Source of the DNA: Palleronia pelagia
GTDB taxonomy: Bacteria > Pseudomonadota > Alphaproteobacteria > Rhodobacterales > Rhodobacteraceae
Assembly (NCBI RefSeq): GCF_900110115.1
Contig: NZ_FOCM01000001.1
Location: 682,001 to 746,000, forward strand
Length of the DNA stretch: 64,000 bases
Direction of reading: 5' to 3'
Positions 53,595 to 63,954 of this stretch are shown here, one piece after another (position 1 is the first letter of the stretch; each line of letters starts with the position of its first letter). Made by a program: the position numbers and the translations under genes. Under the pieces are notes generated by a model, which made no database searches, had not been told where the DNA came from, and saw only the letters and a list, made by a program, of their open reading frames with translations.

Positions 53595-55134
53595 AGGCGT
53601 CGGCCATCTCGGACTTGCGGCGCGCGACGAAGGCTTCCAGCCGCGCTGCGATCTCGGGATCCAGCGCCGGCTGCTGGTAGTCGGCCAGCCGCTTGGCCAC
53701 CAGCGCCGTCGCGAAGGACCGCGTGTCGCGCTCGCCCTCGTCGGCCCAGGTCTCGTAGGGCTTGTGGTCGAAGATCTCGGTCCGCCAGAACGCGGTCTTG
53801 AAGTTCGCCTGGGTGTGCGCGCAGCCAAGGAAGTGCCCGCCCGGGCCCACCTCGCGCAGGGCGTCCATGGCCTGCCCGTTCTCACTGATATCGACACCCT
53901 GGGCGATGCCATGCAGCACGCCCAGCTGGTCGGCATCGATGACGAATTTCTCGAAGCTGGTGACCAACCCGCCCTCGAGCCAGCCACAGGCATGCAGCAT
54001 GAAGTTCACGCCAGCCATCAGTCCGGCGTTCAGCGAGTTTGCGGATTCGTAGCCCGCCTGCGCGTCCGGCAGCTTGCTGTCGTTGAAAGATCCGGCGCTG
54101 CGATAGGGCAGGCCTAGTCGCCGCATGAGCTGACCCGCGCCATAGGTAATGAGCGCGGCCTCGGGTGTGCCAAAGGTGGGGGCACCCGAATTCATGTCGA
54201 TCGAGGTGACGAAGCAGCCCCCGATCATGGGCGCGCCGGGCCGGATCAGCTGCGAATAGGCGACGCCCACCATGACCTCGGCCAGCACCTGCGTCAGCGT
54301 GCCCGCGACGGTCACGGGCGCCATGGCCCCGCCGACGATGAAGGGCGACAGGATGCAGGCCTGCCCCGCGGCGGCATAGACCTCGAGCGCGCCCATCATG
54401 GTGGCATCGAAGGTCAGGGGCGAGTTCACGTTGATCAGCGATGTCAGCACGCAGTTGTCGCGCACGAAGTCCTCGCCGAACAGGATGCGGCACATTTCGA
54501 CCGAATCCTCGGCGCGGCCCGGCTCGGTCACCGACCCCATGAACGGTTTGTCCGACAGGGTCATGTGCGCGAGCAGCATGTCCAGGTGGCGCTTGTTCAC
54601 CGGCACGTCCGTGGGTTCGCACACCGTGCCGCCGGAATGGTGCAGCCACTTGGACATGTAGCCCAGCTTCACCAGCTTGCGGAAATCGTCGATGGTGGCA
54701 TAGCGGCGGCCGCTGTCCCCGTCGCGCACGAAGGGCGGGCCGTAGACCGGCGCCAGCACCAGGTTGCGCCCGCCGATCTCGACGTTGCGCTCGGGGTTGC
54801 GGGCGTGCTGGATGAAGGTCTCGGGCGCGGTTTCGCACAGCTTGCGCACCATGCCTTTCGGAAAGCGCACACGCTCGCCCTCGACCATCGCGCCGGCCGC
54901 GCGCCAGCGATCCAGCGCGGCGGGATTCTCGACGAAATTGACGCCGATCTCTTCCAGCAGCGTCTCGGCGTTGGCCTCGATGATGTCCAGCGCCTCGGGC
55001 GTCAGAACCTCGTAATTGGGCACGTTGCGGGTGATGAACTTCGCGGTCTCGAAGCTGATCGCGCTGCGCTCGGCCCGGCGGGCGGCGCCGCCCCCTGCCC
55101 CGCGGCTGCGTCTGCGGGTGGCTGTATCGCTCAT
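53587..55134 (-). CDS. trimethylamine methyltransferase (MttB) family protein, non-pyrrolysine
   Basis: The 515-residue protein matches the MttB family: FVENPAALDRWRAAGAMVEGERVRFP, DKPFMGSVTEPGRAEDSVEM, VNVNSPLTF-like INVNSPLTFDATMMGALEVYA and GATTFGTPE-like GAPTFGTPEAALITYGAGQLMRRLGLPYRSAG. The frame is open throughout, without the in-frame TAG that encodes pyrrolysine in methanogen MttB. Characterised non-pyrrolysine relatives demethylate glycine betaine, proline betaine or carnitine onto a corrinoid protein. No corrinoid-protein gene is adjacent. Confidence 0.92.
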   Translation of the reverse strand: MSDTATRRRSRGAGGGAARRAERSAISFETAKFITRNVPNYEVLTPEALDIIEANAETLLEEIGVNFVENPAALDRWRAAGAMVEGERVRFPKGMVRKLCETAPETFIQHARNPERNVEIGGRNLVLAPVYGPPFVRDGDSGRRYATIDDFRKLVKLGYMSKWLHHSGGTVCEPTDVPVNKRHLDMLLAHMTLSDKPFMGSVTEPGRAEDSVEMCRILFGEDFVRDNCVLTSLINVNSPLTFDATMMGALEVYAAAGQACILSPFIVGGAMAPVTVAGTLTQVLAEVMVGVAYSQLIRPGAPMIGGCFVTSIDMNSGAPTFGTPEAALITYGAGQLMRRLGLPYRSAGSFNDSKLPDAQAGYESANSLNAGLMAGVNFMLHACGWLEGGLVTSFEKFVIDADQLGVLHGIAQGVDISENGQAMDALREVGPGGHFLGCAHTQANFKTAFWRTEIFDHKPYETWADEGERDTRSFATALVAKRLADYQQPALDPEIAARLEAFVARRKSEMADAFS

Positions 55135-55282
55135 GGGGCTGACTCCTTTTCGGCGTTCTGCGCCCTGATTAGTGCACGCCGTGCCTCCGTCATCGCCGGT
55201 TTGCGTCCTTTCGCGTTTGGAAACGACATCGCGCGGGGCGGCGCGCTTGCGCGGGGTGCCGGGCTGGATTACGAGCCGTCAC

Positions 55283-56869
55283 ATGAGTGACACGCCCATC
55301 GCCCCCGCCCACCAGGCCGACCACCAGAAACTGCTGATCGTCGATTTCGGCAGCCAGGTGACGCAGCTGATCGCCCGCCGCCTGCGCGAGCTGAACGTCT
55401 ATTGCGAGATCCACCCGTTCCAGGCGGTCACCGACGCGTTCCTGGACGAATTCGCACCCCTGGCCGTGATCCTGTCGGGCGGCCCGGCATCGGTCCGCGA
55501 CGAAGGGGCGCCGCGCCCCCCTGCCAAGGTGTTCGAGCTGGGCGTGCCGGTCCTGGGCATCTGTTACGGCCAGCAGGTCATGATGCAAATGCTGGGCGGC
55601 CACGTGGAGCGCGGCCACGGCACCGCCGAGTTCGGCCGCGCCTACGTCACCAAGGCGGACGAGCAGACCAAGCTGCTGGACGGCTGGTTCGCCGAGGGAC
55701 GCGAGCAGGTCTGGATGAGCCACGGCGACCACGTGGCCCGGCTCGCCCCCGGGTTCGAGGTCTGCGGCACCTCGCCCGGCGCACCCTTCGCCGTGACCGC
55801 CGATACCGATCGCAACTTCTACGCGGTGCAGTTTCACCCCGAGGTGCATCACACCCCGAACGGCAAGAGGCTCTACCAGAACTTCGTGCGGATCGCGGGC
55901 TTCACCGGCGACTGGACCATGGAAGCCTATCGCGACCAGGCCATCGCCGCGATTCGCGAACAGGTGGGCGACGCCCACGTGATTTGCGGGCTTTCGGGCG
56001 GCGTGGATTCTTCCGTGGCCGCCGTGCTGATCCACGAGGCCATCGGCGACCAGCTGACCTGCGTCTTCGTGGACCACGGACTGCTGCGCAAGGGCGAGGC
56101 CGAGGAAGTGGTCACCATGTTCCGCGACCATTACAACATGGCGCTGATCCATGCCGACGAGCGTGACCTGTTCCTGGGCCAGCTCGATGGCGTCTCGGAC
56201 CCCGAACAGAAGCGCAAGACCATCGGCAAGCTGTTCATCGACGTGTTCCAGAAGCACGCCGACACGATCCCCAACGCCAAGTTCCTGGCCCAGGGCACGC
56301 TGTATCCGGACGTGATCGAAAGCGTCAGCTTCGCCGGCGGGCCGTCGGTCACGATCAAGAGCCACCACAACGTGGGCGGCCTGCCCGAGAAGATGGGGCT
56401 CAAGCTGGTCGAACCGCTGCGCGAGCTGTTCAAGGACGAGGTGCGCGCGCTGGGCGCCGAGCTGGGCCTTCCCAAGCACTTCATCGGCCGCCACCCGTTC
56501 CCCGGCCCCGGCCTTGCAATCCGCTGCCCCGGCGAGATCACGCGCGAGAAACTCGAGATCCTGCGCGAGGCCGACGCCGTCTATATCGACCAGATCCGCA
56601 AGCACGGCCTCTACGACGAGATCTGGCAGGCCTTCGTGGCGATCCTGCCGGTGCGGACCGTGGGCGTGATGGGCGACGGGCGCACCTACGATTTCGCCTG
56701 CGCCCTGCGTGCCGTGACCTCGGTCGACGGGATGACGGCGGACTACTACCCGTTCAGCCACGATTTCCTGGGCGAGACCGCGACGCGCATCATCAACGAG
56801 GTGCCGGGCATCAACCGGGTGACCTACGACATCACCTCGAAACCGCCGGGCACCATCGAGTGGGAATAG
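55283..56869 (+). CDS. guaA: GMP synthase (glutamine-hydrolysing)
   Basis: The 528-residue enzyme converts XMP to GMP. It has the class I glutaminase domain with nucleophile Cys94 in GICYGQQ and the His/Glu pair in [11 protein letters not shown]. The ATP pyrophosphatase domain carries [12 protein letters not shown], and the C-terminal dimer domain includes [15 protein letters not shown] 55283 is chosen from the conserved start of the glutaminase domain. The gene stands alone. Confidence 0.97.
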   Translation: MSDTPIAPAHQADHQKLLIVDFGSQVTQLIARRLRELNVYCEIHPFQAVTDAFLDEFAPLAVILSGGPASVRDEGAPRPPAKVFELGVPVLGICYGQQVMMQMLGGHVERGHGTAEFGRAYVTKADEQTKLLDGWFAEGREQVWMSHGDHVARLAPGFEVCGTSPGAPFAVTADTDRNFYAVQFHPEVHHTPNGKRLYQNFVRIAGFTGDWTMEAYRDQAIAAIREQVGDAHVICGLSGGVDSSVAAVLIHEAIGDQLTCVFVDHGLLRKGEAEEVVTMFRDHYNMALIHADERDLFLGQLDGVSDPEQKRKTIGKLFIDVFQKHADTIPNAKFLAQGTLYPDVIESVSFAGGPSVTIKSHHNVGGLPEKMGLKLVEPLRELFKDEVRALGAELGLPKHFIGRHPFPGPGLAIRCPGEITREKLEILREADAVYIDQIRKHGLYDEIWQAFVAILPVRTVGVMGDGRTYDFACALRAVTSVDGMTADYYPFSHDFLGETATRIINEVPGINRVTYDITSKPPGTIEWE

Positions 56870-57019
56870 TCGCCGCGCGGACCGGGGCCGCCTGAGCCAA
56901 GACAGCGTGCGGGTCTCTCGTCCACAGCCTTGGTCTGCGTGGCTGTCGTCAGTCTGCCTTGTATTTGTGCGCGCGATAGGTGCATCTGCCGCCATGAGCG
57001 TCCCATTCCAGGTGCAGCC

Positions 57020-57925
57020 ATGACCCTGTCCGCGACCGACACGCCGGCGCCGCAAACGATGCGGGCGGCCTTGTGGATGACGGGCGCCATCGTGTCCTTC
57101 ACCTCGATGGCGGTTGCGGGACGCGCGGTGTCCATCGAGCTCGATACCTTCGAGCTGATGATGTACCGCTCGTTCATCGGCATCGTGCTGGTGGTGGCGG
57201 TGGCACGCCTGGCCGGGACGCTGAACCAGGTGCGCGCCCGCCGGATGGGCCTGCACGTGGTGCGCAACGTCTTTCACTTCTCGGGCCAGAACCTGTGGTT
57301 CTACGCGATCACCGTGATCCCGCTGGCGCAGGTCTTCGCGCTGGAGTTCACGTCGCCCATATGGGTGGCGCTGGCCGCGCCGCTGCTGCTGGGCGAGCGG
57401 CTCACGCGGATGCGGATGCTGGCGGCGCTGATCGGGTTCGTCGGCGTGCTGGTGGTGGCACGGCCCAATGTCGACGGGATCGGGGTGGGCCAGATCGCGG
57501 CGGCGGGCGCGGCGATCGGGTTCGCGGGCTCGGCGGTCTTCACCAAGGTGCTGACCCGGACCGAGACGATCACATGCATCCTGTTCTGGCTGACGGTGAT
57601 CCAGGCCGTCTTCGGCCTGGTCTGCGCGGGCTGGGACGGAGACCTGGCCCTGCCCTCGCCTGCCACCGCGCCCTGGCTGGTGCTGATCGGCTGCGCCGGC
57701 CTTGCGGCGCATTTCTGCCTGACCAGCGCGCTGTCCATCGCGCCGGCGACCCTGGTGATTCCCTTCGACTTCCTGCGGCTGCCGGTGATCGCCACCATCG
57801 GGATGATGTTCTACGGCGAGCCGTTCGACGGCTACGTCCTGCTGGGCGCCGCGCTGATCTTCGGCGCCAACTACGTGAATATCTGGGTCGAGAACCGCGC
57901 GCGCCGCACCGCACCTGTTGCATAG
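57020..57925 (+). CDS. DMT-superfamily (EamA) transporter
   Basis: The 301-residue inner-membrane protein has ten predicted helices in two EamA repeats, with GIVLVVAVARL, YAITVIPLAQVFALEFTSPIWVALAAPLLLGERL and the second-repeat TLVIPFDFLRLPVIATIGMMFYGEPFDGYVLLGAALIFGANYVNI. EamA proteins export metabolites or amino acids; the substrate is unknown. The 150-bp gap after guaA shows no clear terminator. Confidence 0.9.
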   Translation: MTLSATDTPAPQTMRAALWMTGAIVSFTSMAVAGRAVSIELDTFELMMYRSFIGIVLVVAVARLAGTLNQVRARRMGLHVVRNVFHFSGQNLWFYAITVIPLAQVFALEFTSPIWVALAAPLLLGERLTRMRMLAALIGFVGVLVVARPNVDGIGVGQIAAAGAAIGFAGSAVFTKVLTRTETITCILFWLTVIQAVFGLVCAGWDGDLALPSPATAPWLVLIGCAGLAAHFCLTSALSIAPATLVIPFDFLRLPVIATIGMMFYGEPFDGYVLLGAALIFGANYVNIWVENRARRTAPVA

Positions 57926-58040
57926 TTGCAAATCTTCAAGGGTCCGCGATTTCTGACGTGGGGTCACAGTATCGCCGCGCAGGCCGAGGCGACATAAAAC
58001 CGGACAACCGCACGTATATCGCGTCTGGGAGGAGACCCTT

Positions 58041-59234
58041 ATGAAGAAGCTGTTCGGCACTGTCGCCGTGCTCGCACTCGCGCCCGCCATGGCCGGCGCG
58101 CTGGGACTGGACCGGTCGGGCCAGCCCGTGACCCTTTTGTTCGAAGATGGCAACTACGCCGAGCTGAGCTTCGGTCGGGTGTTCCCGTCGGTGGACGGCA
58201 ACGGCAACCCGCTTCTCGGCGGTGGCACCTTCGATGATGTCGGCGACGATTACAGCCAGCTGGGCGCCGGGGTGAAACTCCAGCTCTCCGAGCAGCTGTC
58301 CTTCGCCCTGACGGCTGGACAGCCCTACGGCGTGGATATCGCCTATCCCGGATCCAACCTGACGGCACTGGGCGGCACCGCGGCGACGTTGGATAGTTCA
58401 GAGCTGATGGCGCTGGCCCGCTACGAATTCTCCGAGAACATCTCGGTCCATGGCGGCCTGCGCTACGTGCGCCTCGGTGACGGTAACGTGACCCTGTCTG
58501 GTAACGCCTACGGTGCTCCGGCCGCCGCGAACCCGCTGGCTGTTGCACCGGCCCCCGCCCTAAATGGCTACAACGTCCAGTTCGGCCAGGACAGCGATAT
58601 CGGTCTTGCCATCGGTGCGGCCTACGAGCGCCCCGAGATCGCTCTGCGCATTGCGATGACCTATTTCACCAAGACCGACCACGATCTGCCGACCGTCGAG
58701 AACGTAACCGCGCTTGGACTCAATCCGACCGGCGCGCCCAGCGCGCCGACGCAAGTCCAGACGCCCGAGGCCATCAATCTCGATTTCCAGACCGGCCTGA
58801 ACCAACAGACGCTCTTGTTTGGTCAGATCCGCTATGCCTGGTACGACGACGTAAAGGTTACGCCAGCCGCCTTCGGTGTGCGGTCCAACAACAGTTCGCT
58901 CACGTCGATTGACGACGCCTACTCGGTGTCGGTCGGGATCGGTCGTCAGCTGACCGACCGTCTGTCCGGCTCGGTGACGCTCGGCTACGAACGCCAGAGC
59001 GGTGATTTCGGCTCGCCCCTTGCACCGACGGACGGCCAGAAGTCGATCGGTCTGGGGCTGAGCTATGACGTGAACGAGCAGTTCACCATCGCCGGCGGCG
59101 TCCGCTACGTCGATATCGGGGACGCGACGCCGTCGACCGGTGTCTGCGACGTTGCGGGTGGCGGGTCCGGTTGCGCAAGCTTCTCGGACAACTCGGCCGT
59201 CGCCTTCGGCTTCCGGGTCGGCTACAGCTTCTGA
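58041..59234 (+). CDS. FadL/OmpP1-type outer-membrane transport protein
   Basis: The 397-residue protein has a signal peptide (MKKLFGTVAVLALAPAMAGA), alternating amphipathic beta-strand segments over its length and a C-terminal Phe (FGFRVGYSF) as in outer-membrane beta-barrels. FadL proteins pass long-chain fatty acids or other hydrophobic compounds. GGAGGAG 9 nt upstream supports the start. A strong terminator follows. Confidence 0.85.
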   Translation: MKKLFGTVAVLALAPAMAGALGLDRSGQPVTLLFEDGNYAELSFGRVFPSVDGNGNPLLGGGTFDDVGDDYSQLGAGVKLQLSEQLSFALTAGQPYGVDIAYPGSNLTALGGTAATLDSSELMALARYEFSENISVHGGLRYVRLGDGNVTLSGNAYGAPAAANPLAVAPAPALNGYNVQFGQDSDIGLAIGAAYERPEIALRIAMTYFTKTDHDLPTVENVTALGLNPTGAPSAPTQVQTPEAINLDFQTGLNQQTLLFGQIRYAWYDDVKVTPAAFGVRSNNSSLTSIDDAYSVSVGIGRQLTDRLSGSVTLGYERQSGDFGSPLAPTDGQKSIGLGLSYDVNEQFTIAGGVRYVDIGDATPSTGVCDVAGGGSGCASFSDNSAVAFGFRVGYSF

Positions 59235-59257
59235 TCCGATCCCTGTCGGACCAACGG

Positions 59258-59290
59258 AAAGGCCCCGCGGCGCGCGCCCGGGGCCTTTTT
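59258..59290 (+). terminator. rho-independent terminator of the FadL-type gene
   Basis: AAAGGCCCCG and CGGGGCCTTT form a 10-bp stem with an 11-nt GC loop and a TTTTT tract, 24 bp after the stop codon. Confidence 0.85.
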
Positions 59291-59340
59291 CGTGCGCGGC
59301 GGGCCTAGGCAGCACGGCCCCCACCGGATATGAGGCCGCC

Positions 59341-60207
59341 ATGATCTACGAGACCGGACAGGAATGGCGCGACGCGCCGCAAAAACGGGTGCTGTTCTTC
59401 GGCATGTCGGGGCTGGGCAAGACCTACCTGTCGACCATGCTGCGCGACGCGGGCGGGTGGTTCCACTACTCGGTCGATTACCGCATCGGCACCCGATACA
59501 TGGGCGAATACATCGCCGACAATTTCAAGCGCGAGGCGATGAAGGTCCCGCTGCTGCGCGAGCTGCTGCTCAGCGACTCGATCTACGTGGCGTCGAACAT
59601 CACCTTCGACAACCTCGCGCCCCTGTCGACCTATCTCGGCAAGCCGGGCAACCCGGACCTGGGCGGCCTGCCCTTCACCGAATACTCGGCCCGGCAGGCC
59701 CAGCACCGCGAAGCCGAGATCCTGGCCATGGCCGACACCGTGCGCTTCATCCAGCGCGCGCAGGATATCTATGGCTACGGCAATTTCGTCTGCGACACCT
59801 CGGGGTCGATCTGCGAGGTGGTGGATCCCGACGATCCCGAGGATCCGACGCTGAAACTGCTCGAGGACAATCTTCTGCTGGTCTGGCTGAAGGGGAGCGA
59901 GGATCACACGGCCGAACTGGTCCGCCGCTTCGACCGGGCGCCCAAGCCCATGTACTACCAGCCCGAATTCCTGGCGCAGGCCTGGAGCGATTACCGCGCG
60001 CTCAGCGGCGATCCGCCCGACCGCGTGAACCCGGACGATTTCGTGCGCTGGACCTATGCCCGCGCGCTCGCCCATCGCCAGCCGCGCTACGCCGCCATGG
60101 CCGAGCGTGGAATCACCATCGACGCGGACGACGTGGCCCAAATGCGCGACCCGGCCGCCTTCGATGACCTGGTCGCCTGTCACATCGACGCACGCGCCAC
60201 GGCTTGA
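59341..60207 (+). CDS. P-loop ATPase/kinase-like protein of unknown function
   Basis: The 288-residue protein has a clear P-loop GMSGLGKTYL (residues 21-30) followed by GGWFHYSVDYRIGTRYMGEYIADNFKREAMK and a Walker-B-like LLLVWLKGSE later. It looks like a small-molecule or protein kinase-type P-loop protein. I recognise no family with a known reaction. It lies 60 bp before metA in the same direction, so a link to methionine metabolism is possible but unsupported. Confidence 0.8.
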   Translation: MIYETGQEWRDAPQKRVLFFGMSGLGKTYLSTMLRDAGGWFHYSVDYRIGTRYMGEYIADNFKREAMKVPLLRELLLSDSIYVASNITFDNLAPLSTYLGKPGNPDLGGLPFTEYSARQAQHREAEILAMADTVRFIQRAQDIYGYGNFVCDTSGSICEVVDPDDPEDPTLKLLEDNLLLVWLKGSEDHTAELVRRFDRAPKPMYYQPEFLAQAWSDYRALSGDPPDRVNPDDFVRWTYARALAHRQPRYAAMAERGITIDADDVAQMRDPAAFDDLVACHIDARATA

Positions 60208-60266
60208 GGATGGCGCACCGCCACCCTAGCTAATGCGTCCCGACCTACGCCGCGCGAAAGACCGCC

Positions 60267-61184
60267 ATGCCGATCCGACTGCCCTCTGACCTGCCCGCCT
60301 ACAACGTCCTTCGATCCGAGGGCGTCGCGGTCATGGGCGAGGCCGAGGCGGCGCGCCAGGACATCCGGCCCCTGAAGATCGGGCTGCTGAACCTGATGCC
60401 CAAGAAGATCCAGACGGAGAACCAGTTCGCCCGCCTGATCGGCGCAGGACCCATCCAGATCGACCTCCGACTGATCCGGATGACCGAGCACCAGACCCGC
60501 AACACCGCCGCGGACCACATGGAGACCTTCTACCGCCCCTTCCAGGAGGTGCGCGACGAGAAGTTCGACGGCGTCATCATCACGGGCGCCCCGATCGAGC
60601 ACCTGGAGTTCGGCGATGTCACCTACTGGGACGAGCTGCGCCAGGTCTTCGACTGGACCCAGACCCACGTGCACGCCACCTTCGGCGTCTGCTGGGGCGG
60701 CATGGCGATGATCAACCATTTCCACGGCGTGCCGAAGCATCTGCTGGGCGCCAAGCTGTTCGGCTGTTTCCGGCACCGCAACCTCGACACGACCACGCCT
60801 CTGCTACGCGGGTTCTCGGACGACTGCGTGATCCCGGTCAGCCGCTGGACCGAGATGCGGCAGGAGGATATCGACCGCGCGCCCGGGCTGCGGACGTTGC
60901 TGACCAGTGACGTGGCCGGCCCCGCCCTGGTCGAGGATCCCGGCCACCGCGCGACCTATATCTTCAATCATTTCGAATACGACGACGACACGCTGAAGCA
61001 GGAATACGATCGCGACGTGGCCGCCGGCACGCCGATCAACATACCCGACAACTACTATCCCGACGACGATCCGACGAAGACGCCGCTGAACCGCTGGCGG
61101 TCCCATGCCCATCTTCTATATGGCAACTGGATCAACGAAATTTACCAAAGCGTTCCCTATGACCCTTCCGAAATTGGTCGGTAA
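60267..61184 (+). CDS. metAA: homoserine O-acetyltransferase (MetA family)
   Basis: The 305-residue enzyme activates homoserine in methionine synthesis. It has the MetA fold with nucleophile Cys142 (FGVCWGG), His235 and Glu237 (NHFEYD). The specificity residue is Glu111 in [10 protein letters not shown]. In characterised MetA proteins Glu111 gives acetyl-CoA use and Gly111 gives succinyl-CoA use, so acetyl transfer is predicted. Its end overlaps the next gene by 26 nt. Only 59 nt separate it from the upstream ATPase gene, and I see no SAM riboswitch there. Confidence 0.95.
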   Translation: MPIRLPSDLPAYNVLRSEGVAVMGEAEAARQDIRPLKIGLLNLMPKKIQTENQFARLIGAGPIQIDLRLIRMTEHQTRNTAADHMETFYRPFQEVRDEKFDGVIITGAPIEHLEFGDVTYWDELRQVFDWTQTHVHATFGVCWGGMAMINHFHGVPKHLLGAKLFGCFRHRNLDTTTPLLRGFSDDCVIPVSRWTEMRQEDIDRAPGLRTLLTSDVAGPALVEDPGHRATYIFNHFEYDDDTLKQEYDRDVAAGTPINIPDNYYPDDDPTKTPLNRWRSHAHLLYGNWINEIYQSVPYDPSEIGR

Positions 61185-62139
61185 GCTCGCCGTCGCGGGC
61201 CTGCTGCTGGCAGGCTGCACCGCGCTGGTGGACCGACGCATCGACAGCCGCGTCGACCGGGCCGAGGCGGCATTCCCGCCGCTGGGCGATTTCGTCGAGG
61301 TCGATGGCCGCCGCGTCCACTACCTTCAGATGGGACAGGGCCCGGACCTGGTGTTGATCCACGGCGCGTCCGGCAACCTGCGCGATTTCACCTTCGCCTT
61401 CGCGGACCGCATGGCCGACCGGTTCCGCGTCACCGTCTTCGACCGCCCGGGCCTGGGCTACACACAGGTCGACCCCGCGCTCGTCGGTCCCTGGGGCGAC
61501 CGGGGCGAGACGCCGCAAAGCCAGGCCGCGCTTCTGGCCGGTGCGGCGCGGGCGATCGGCGTCGAAAGGCCGGTGGTGGCGGGCCACTCCTACGGCGGCG
61601 CGGTGACCATGGCCTGGGCGCTGAACCATGCACCGGCCGCGGCGGTGGTGATTTCGGGCGCGACGCAGCCCTGGCCCGGCGGGCTGGGGCCGCTTTACAC
61701 CGTGAACGGATCGAAACTGGGCGGGAGCACGGTGGTCCCGCTGATCTCGGCCTTCGCAACGGACGGGCTCGTGCGCGATGCGGTGGCGTCGATCTTCGCC
61801 CCCCAGGACCCGCCCGAGGGCTATCTTGACTACGTGGGCGCGCCGCTCACCCTGCGGCCCGCGTCGTTTCGCGCCAATGCGCGACAGGTGAACACCCTCC
61901 GGCCTCAGGTGGTCGAGATGCAGCCGCGCTATGGCCAGCTGGACCTGCCGCTGGAGATCGTGCACGGCACCGCCGATGACGTGGTGCCCATCGACATCCA
62001 CTCCGAACGGCTGGTCGCGCAGGTGCCCGGCGCGCGGCTCACCCGGCTCGAGGGCGTGGGCCACATGCCCCACCACGTGGCGGCCGAGGCGGTGGCCGAT
62101 GCCATCGACCGCGCCGCCCGCCGCGCCGGGGTGCTGTGA
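61159..62139 (+). CDS. alpha/beta-hydrolase lipoprotein
   Basis: The 326-residue protein starts with a lipoprotein signal ([20 protein letters not shown], Cys20). The alpha/beta-hydrolase triad follows: Ser144 in AGHSYGGA, Asp in [10 protein letters not shown] and His in GVGHMPHH, with the oxyanion LIHGASGN. It should be a membrane-anchored esterase or lactonase-like enzyme facing the periplasm; the substrate is unknown. ATG 61159 is chosen for the lipobox. It overlaps metA by 26 nt. Confidence 0.88.
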   Translation: MTLPKLVGKLAVAGLLLAGCTALVDRRIDSRVDRAEAAFPPLGDFVEVDGRRVHYLQMGQGPDLVLIHGASGNLRDFTFAFADRMADRFRVTVFDRPGLGYTQVDPALVGPWGDRGETPQSQAALLAGAARAIGVERPVVAGHSYGGAVTMAWALNHAPAAAVVISGATQPWPGGLGPLYTVNGSKLGGSTVVPLISAFATDGLVRDAVASIFAPQDPPEGYLDYVGAPLTLRPASFRANARQVNTLRPQVVEMQPRYGQLDLPLEIVHGTADDVVPIDIHSERLVAQVPGARLTRLEGVGHMPHHVAAEAVADAIDRAARRAGVL

Positions 62140-62300
62140 AAGTCCCGGCCCCGAAGGTAAGACACCTTTAGAAACATGGCATGGCCGCGGCGCAACGATC
62201 TTGCGGATGGCGGTACATGGGCGCGACCCGCCGTTTGCCAATCCCGCCCGCCGCGCCTAGGGTCGGTCGGCTGACCCAGATGACACGCCGAGTGCCGCCC

Positions 62301-63182
62301 ATGACCCTGCCCTTCGACGGTGCGATCAGCCGTTTTCACGAGACCGAGGCGCCCGAGCCCCTGCGCGGAGCCCTGCACGACCTGCGCAAGGGTGACGTGA
62401 TCGACCCCGGCTATCCCTACGACCGCCGCATGGACAAGGACGACTACGAGGATCAGCTCGAGGCGCTCCAGCATCAGCTCGCCCGGCTCCAGGCCGACGT
62501 GAAGGAAGCCGGCAAACGCGTGGTCGTGGTGTTCGAAGGCCGGGACGCCGCCGGCAAGGGCGGGTCCATCAAGCGGTTCCGCGAGAACCTGAACCCCCGC
62601 GTGGCCCGGGTCGTCGCCCTGCCGAAACCCACCGAAACCGAGGCCGGCGAGTGGTATTTTCAGCGCTACGTCCGGCACCTGCCCACGGCGGGCGAGATCG
62701 TGCTCTTCGACCGGTCGTGGTACAACCGCGCCGTGGTCGAGAAGGTCTTCGGTTTCTGCACCGACGAACAGCGCGCGCGGTTCTTCGACCAGGTGGGCCC
62801 GTTCGAACGGATGCTGGTCGGCGACGGCATCACGCTGGTGAAGATCTGGCTGAACGTGGGCCGGGCCGAGCAGTTGCGCCGCTTCCTGGCCCGCGAAGGC
62901 GATCCGCTGAAGCAATGGAAGCTCAGCTGGATCGACGTCGAGGGGCTGAAGCGCTGGGATGCCTACACGTCCGCCATCGGCGAGACCTTCGCCCGCACCC
63001 ACAGCGACCACGCCCCCTGGACCGTGATCCGCGCCGACGACAAGCGCCGCGCCCGGCTTGCCGCGATCCGGTCGGTCCTGTCGCGGGTGGACTTCGCGGG
63101 CAAGGACCCGTCGGTCTCGTCGTCGCCGGACCCGTCGATCTGTGGCGGCCCCGGGATCTGGCCCCATGGCGACAATGGCTAA
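62301..63182 (+). CDS. ppk2: polyphosphate kinase 2
   Basis: The 293-residue enzyme transfers phosphate between polyphosphate and nucleoside diphosphates. It has the PPK2 P-loop [16 protein letters not shown] (about 78-93), the lid-type [28 protein letters not shown] and the Walker B/catalytic [12 protein letters not shown]. The length fits class I (NDP-phosphorylating) PPK2. Its end overlaps the TetR-family gene by 17 nt. Confidence 0.95.
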   Translation: MTLPFDGAISRFHETEAPEPLRGALHDLRKGDVIDPGYPYDRRMDKDDYEDQLEALQHQLARLQADVKEAGKRVVVVFEGRDAAGKGGSIKRFRENLNPRVARVVALPKPTETEAGEWYFQRYVRHLPTAGEIVLFDRSWYNRAVVEKVFGFCTDEQRARFFDQVGPFERMLVGDGITLVKIWLNVGRAEQLRRFLAREGDPLKQWKLSWIDVEGLKRWDAYTSAIGETFARTHSDHAPWTVIRADDKRRARLAAIRSVLSRVDFAGKDPSVSSSPDPSICGGPGIWPHGDNG

Positions 63183-63792
63183 GCGCGGATACCACCACGG
63201 CAATCTCGCCCAGGCCCTGGTGGACGCGGCGCTCGACCTGATCCGCGACAAGGGACCGACCGGCTTCACCCTGTCCGAGGCGGCGAAGAACGCCGGCGTC
63301 ACCCCCGCCGCCGTCTATCGCCATTTCGAAGGCCGCGACGAGCTGATCGCCGAATGCGCGCGACAGGGCTACGAGATCTTCGGCGACCTGATGGAACACG
63401 CCTACGAATCCGGCCAACCCTCGGCGCTGTCGTCGTTCGAGGCCACGGGCCGCGCTTACCTGGCCTTCGCCCGGAAGTATCCCGGGCATTACGTCGCCAT
63501 GTTCGAATCCGGCGTGGCGGTGGCGCGCAACCCGGATCTGCACCGCGCAGCCGCGCGCGCGCGCGGCGTGCTGGAACGCGCGGCCGAGGCCCTGTCGAAG
63601 CGTATCCCCGAGGGCAAGCGCCCGCCGCCGCAGATGTTCAGCGCCCATGTCTGGGCCATGTCCCACGGGGTGGTCGAGCTCTTCGCGCGCAATTCGCCCG
63701 GGACGCAGGTGCCCTTCCCGCCCGAGGATCTGCTGGAGTCGGGAATCGGCATCTACCTGCGCGGGCTCGGCCTGCTGGCCCCGGACGAGTGA
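63166..63792 (+). CDS. TetR/AcrR-family transcriptional regulator
   Basis: The 208-residue protein has an N-terminal TetR helix-turn-helix ([35 protein letters not shown], about 29-63) and a C-terminal ligand domain of the WHG type ([13 protein letters not shown]). The start overlaps ppk2, so it is likely cotranscribed and may control that operon. ATG 63166 or 63175 are both possible starts. Confidence 0.88.
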   Translation: MATMAKRGYHHGNLAQALVDAALDLIRDKGPTGFTLSEAAKNAGVTPAAVYRHFEGRDELIAECARQGYEIFGDLMEHAYESGQPSALSSFEATGRAYLAFARKYPGHYVAMFESGVAVARNPDLHRAAARARGVLERAAEALSKRIPEGKRPPPQMFSAHVWAMSHGVVELFARNSPGTQVPFPPEDLLESGIGIYLRGLGLLAPDE

Positions 63793-63838
63793 GGGTACGG
63801 GACTGATTTCTCAGGGCAGAGCATGAGACAGGATCGGA

Positions 63839-63925
63839 TGGTGCGGGCGGTGGGACTCGAACCCACACGGGGCTACGCCCCAACAGATTTTAAGTCTGGT
63901 ATGTCTACCATTCCATCACGCCCGC
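63839..63925 (-). tRNA. tRNA-Leu (anticodon TAA)
   Basis: The minus strand folds as a type II tRNA: acceptor GCGGGCG/CGCCCGC, D-loop AATGGTAGA, anticodon loop CTTAAAA (TAA), a long variable arm (GGGGCGTAGCCCC) and T-loop GGTTCGAGTCC. A73 and an encoded CCA end (63841-63839) complete it. The long variable arm with A73 supports leucine. The outermost anticodon-stem pair is C-U. Confidence 0.93.
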
Positions 63926-63954
63926 GCCGCGGGCGACATGCGCCGCGGCGGCGG

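Noticed and set aside
55190-58153. Open minus-strand frame of nearly 1000 codons opposite guaA and the DMT transporter
   Set aside because: It is antisense to guaA and to a transporter, both with clear family motifs. No recognisable domain is present.
60208-60266. SAM-II-type riboswitch before metA
   Set aside because: Alphaproteobacterial metA genes often carry one. Here only 59 nt separate metA from the previous stop, and I do not find the SAM-II core or its pseudoknot pairing.
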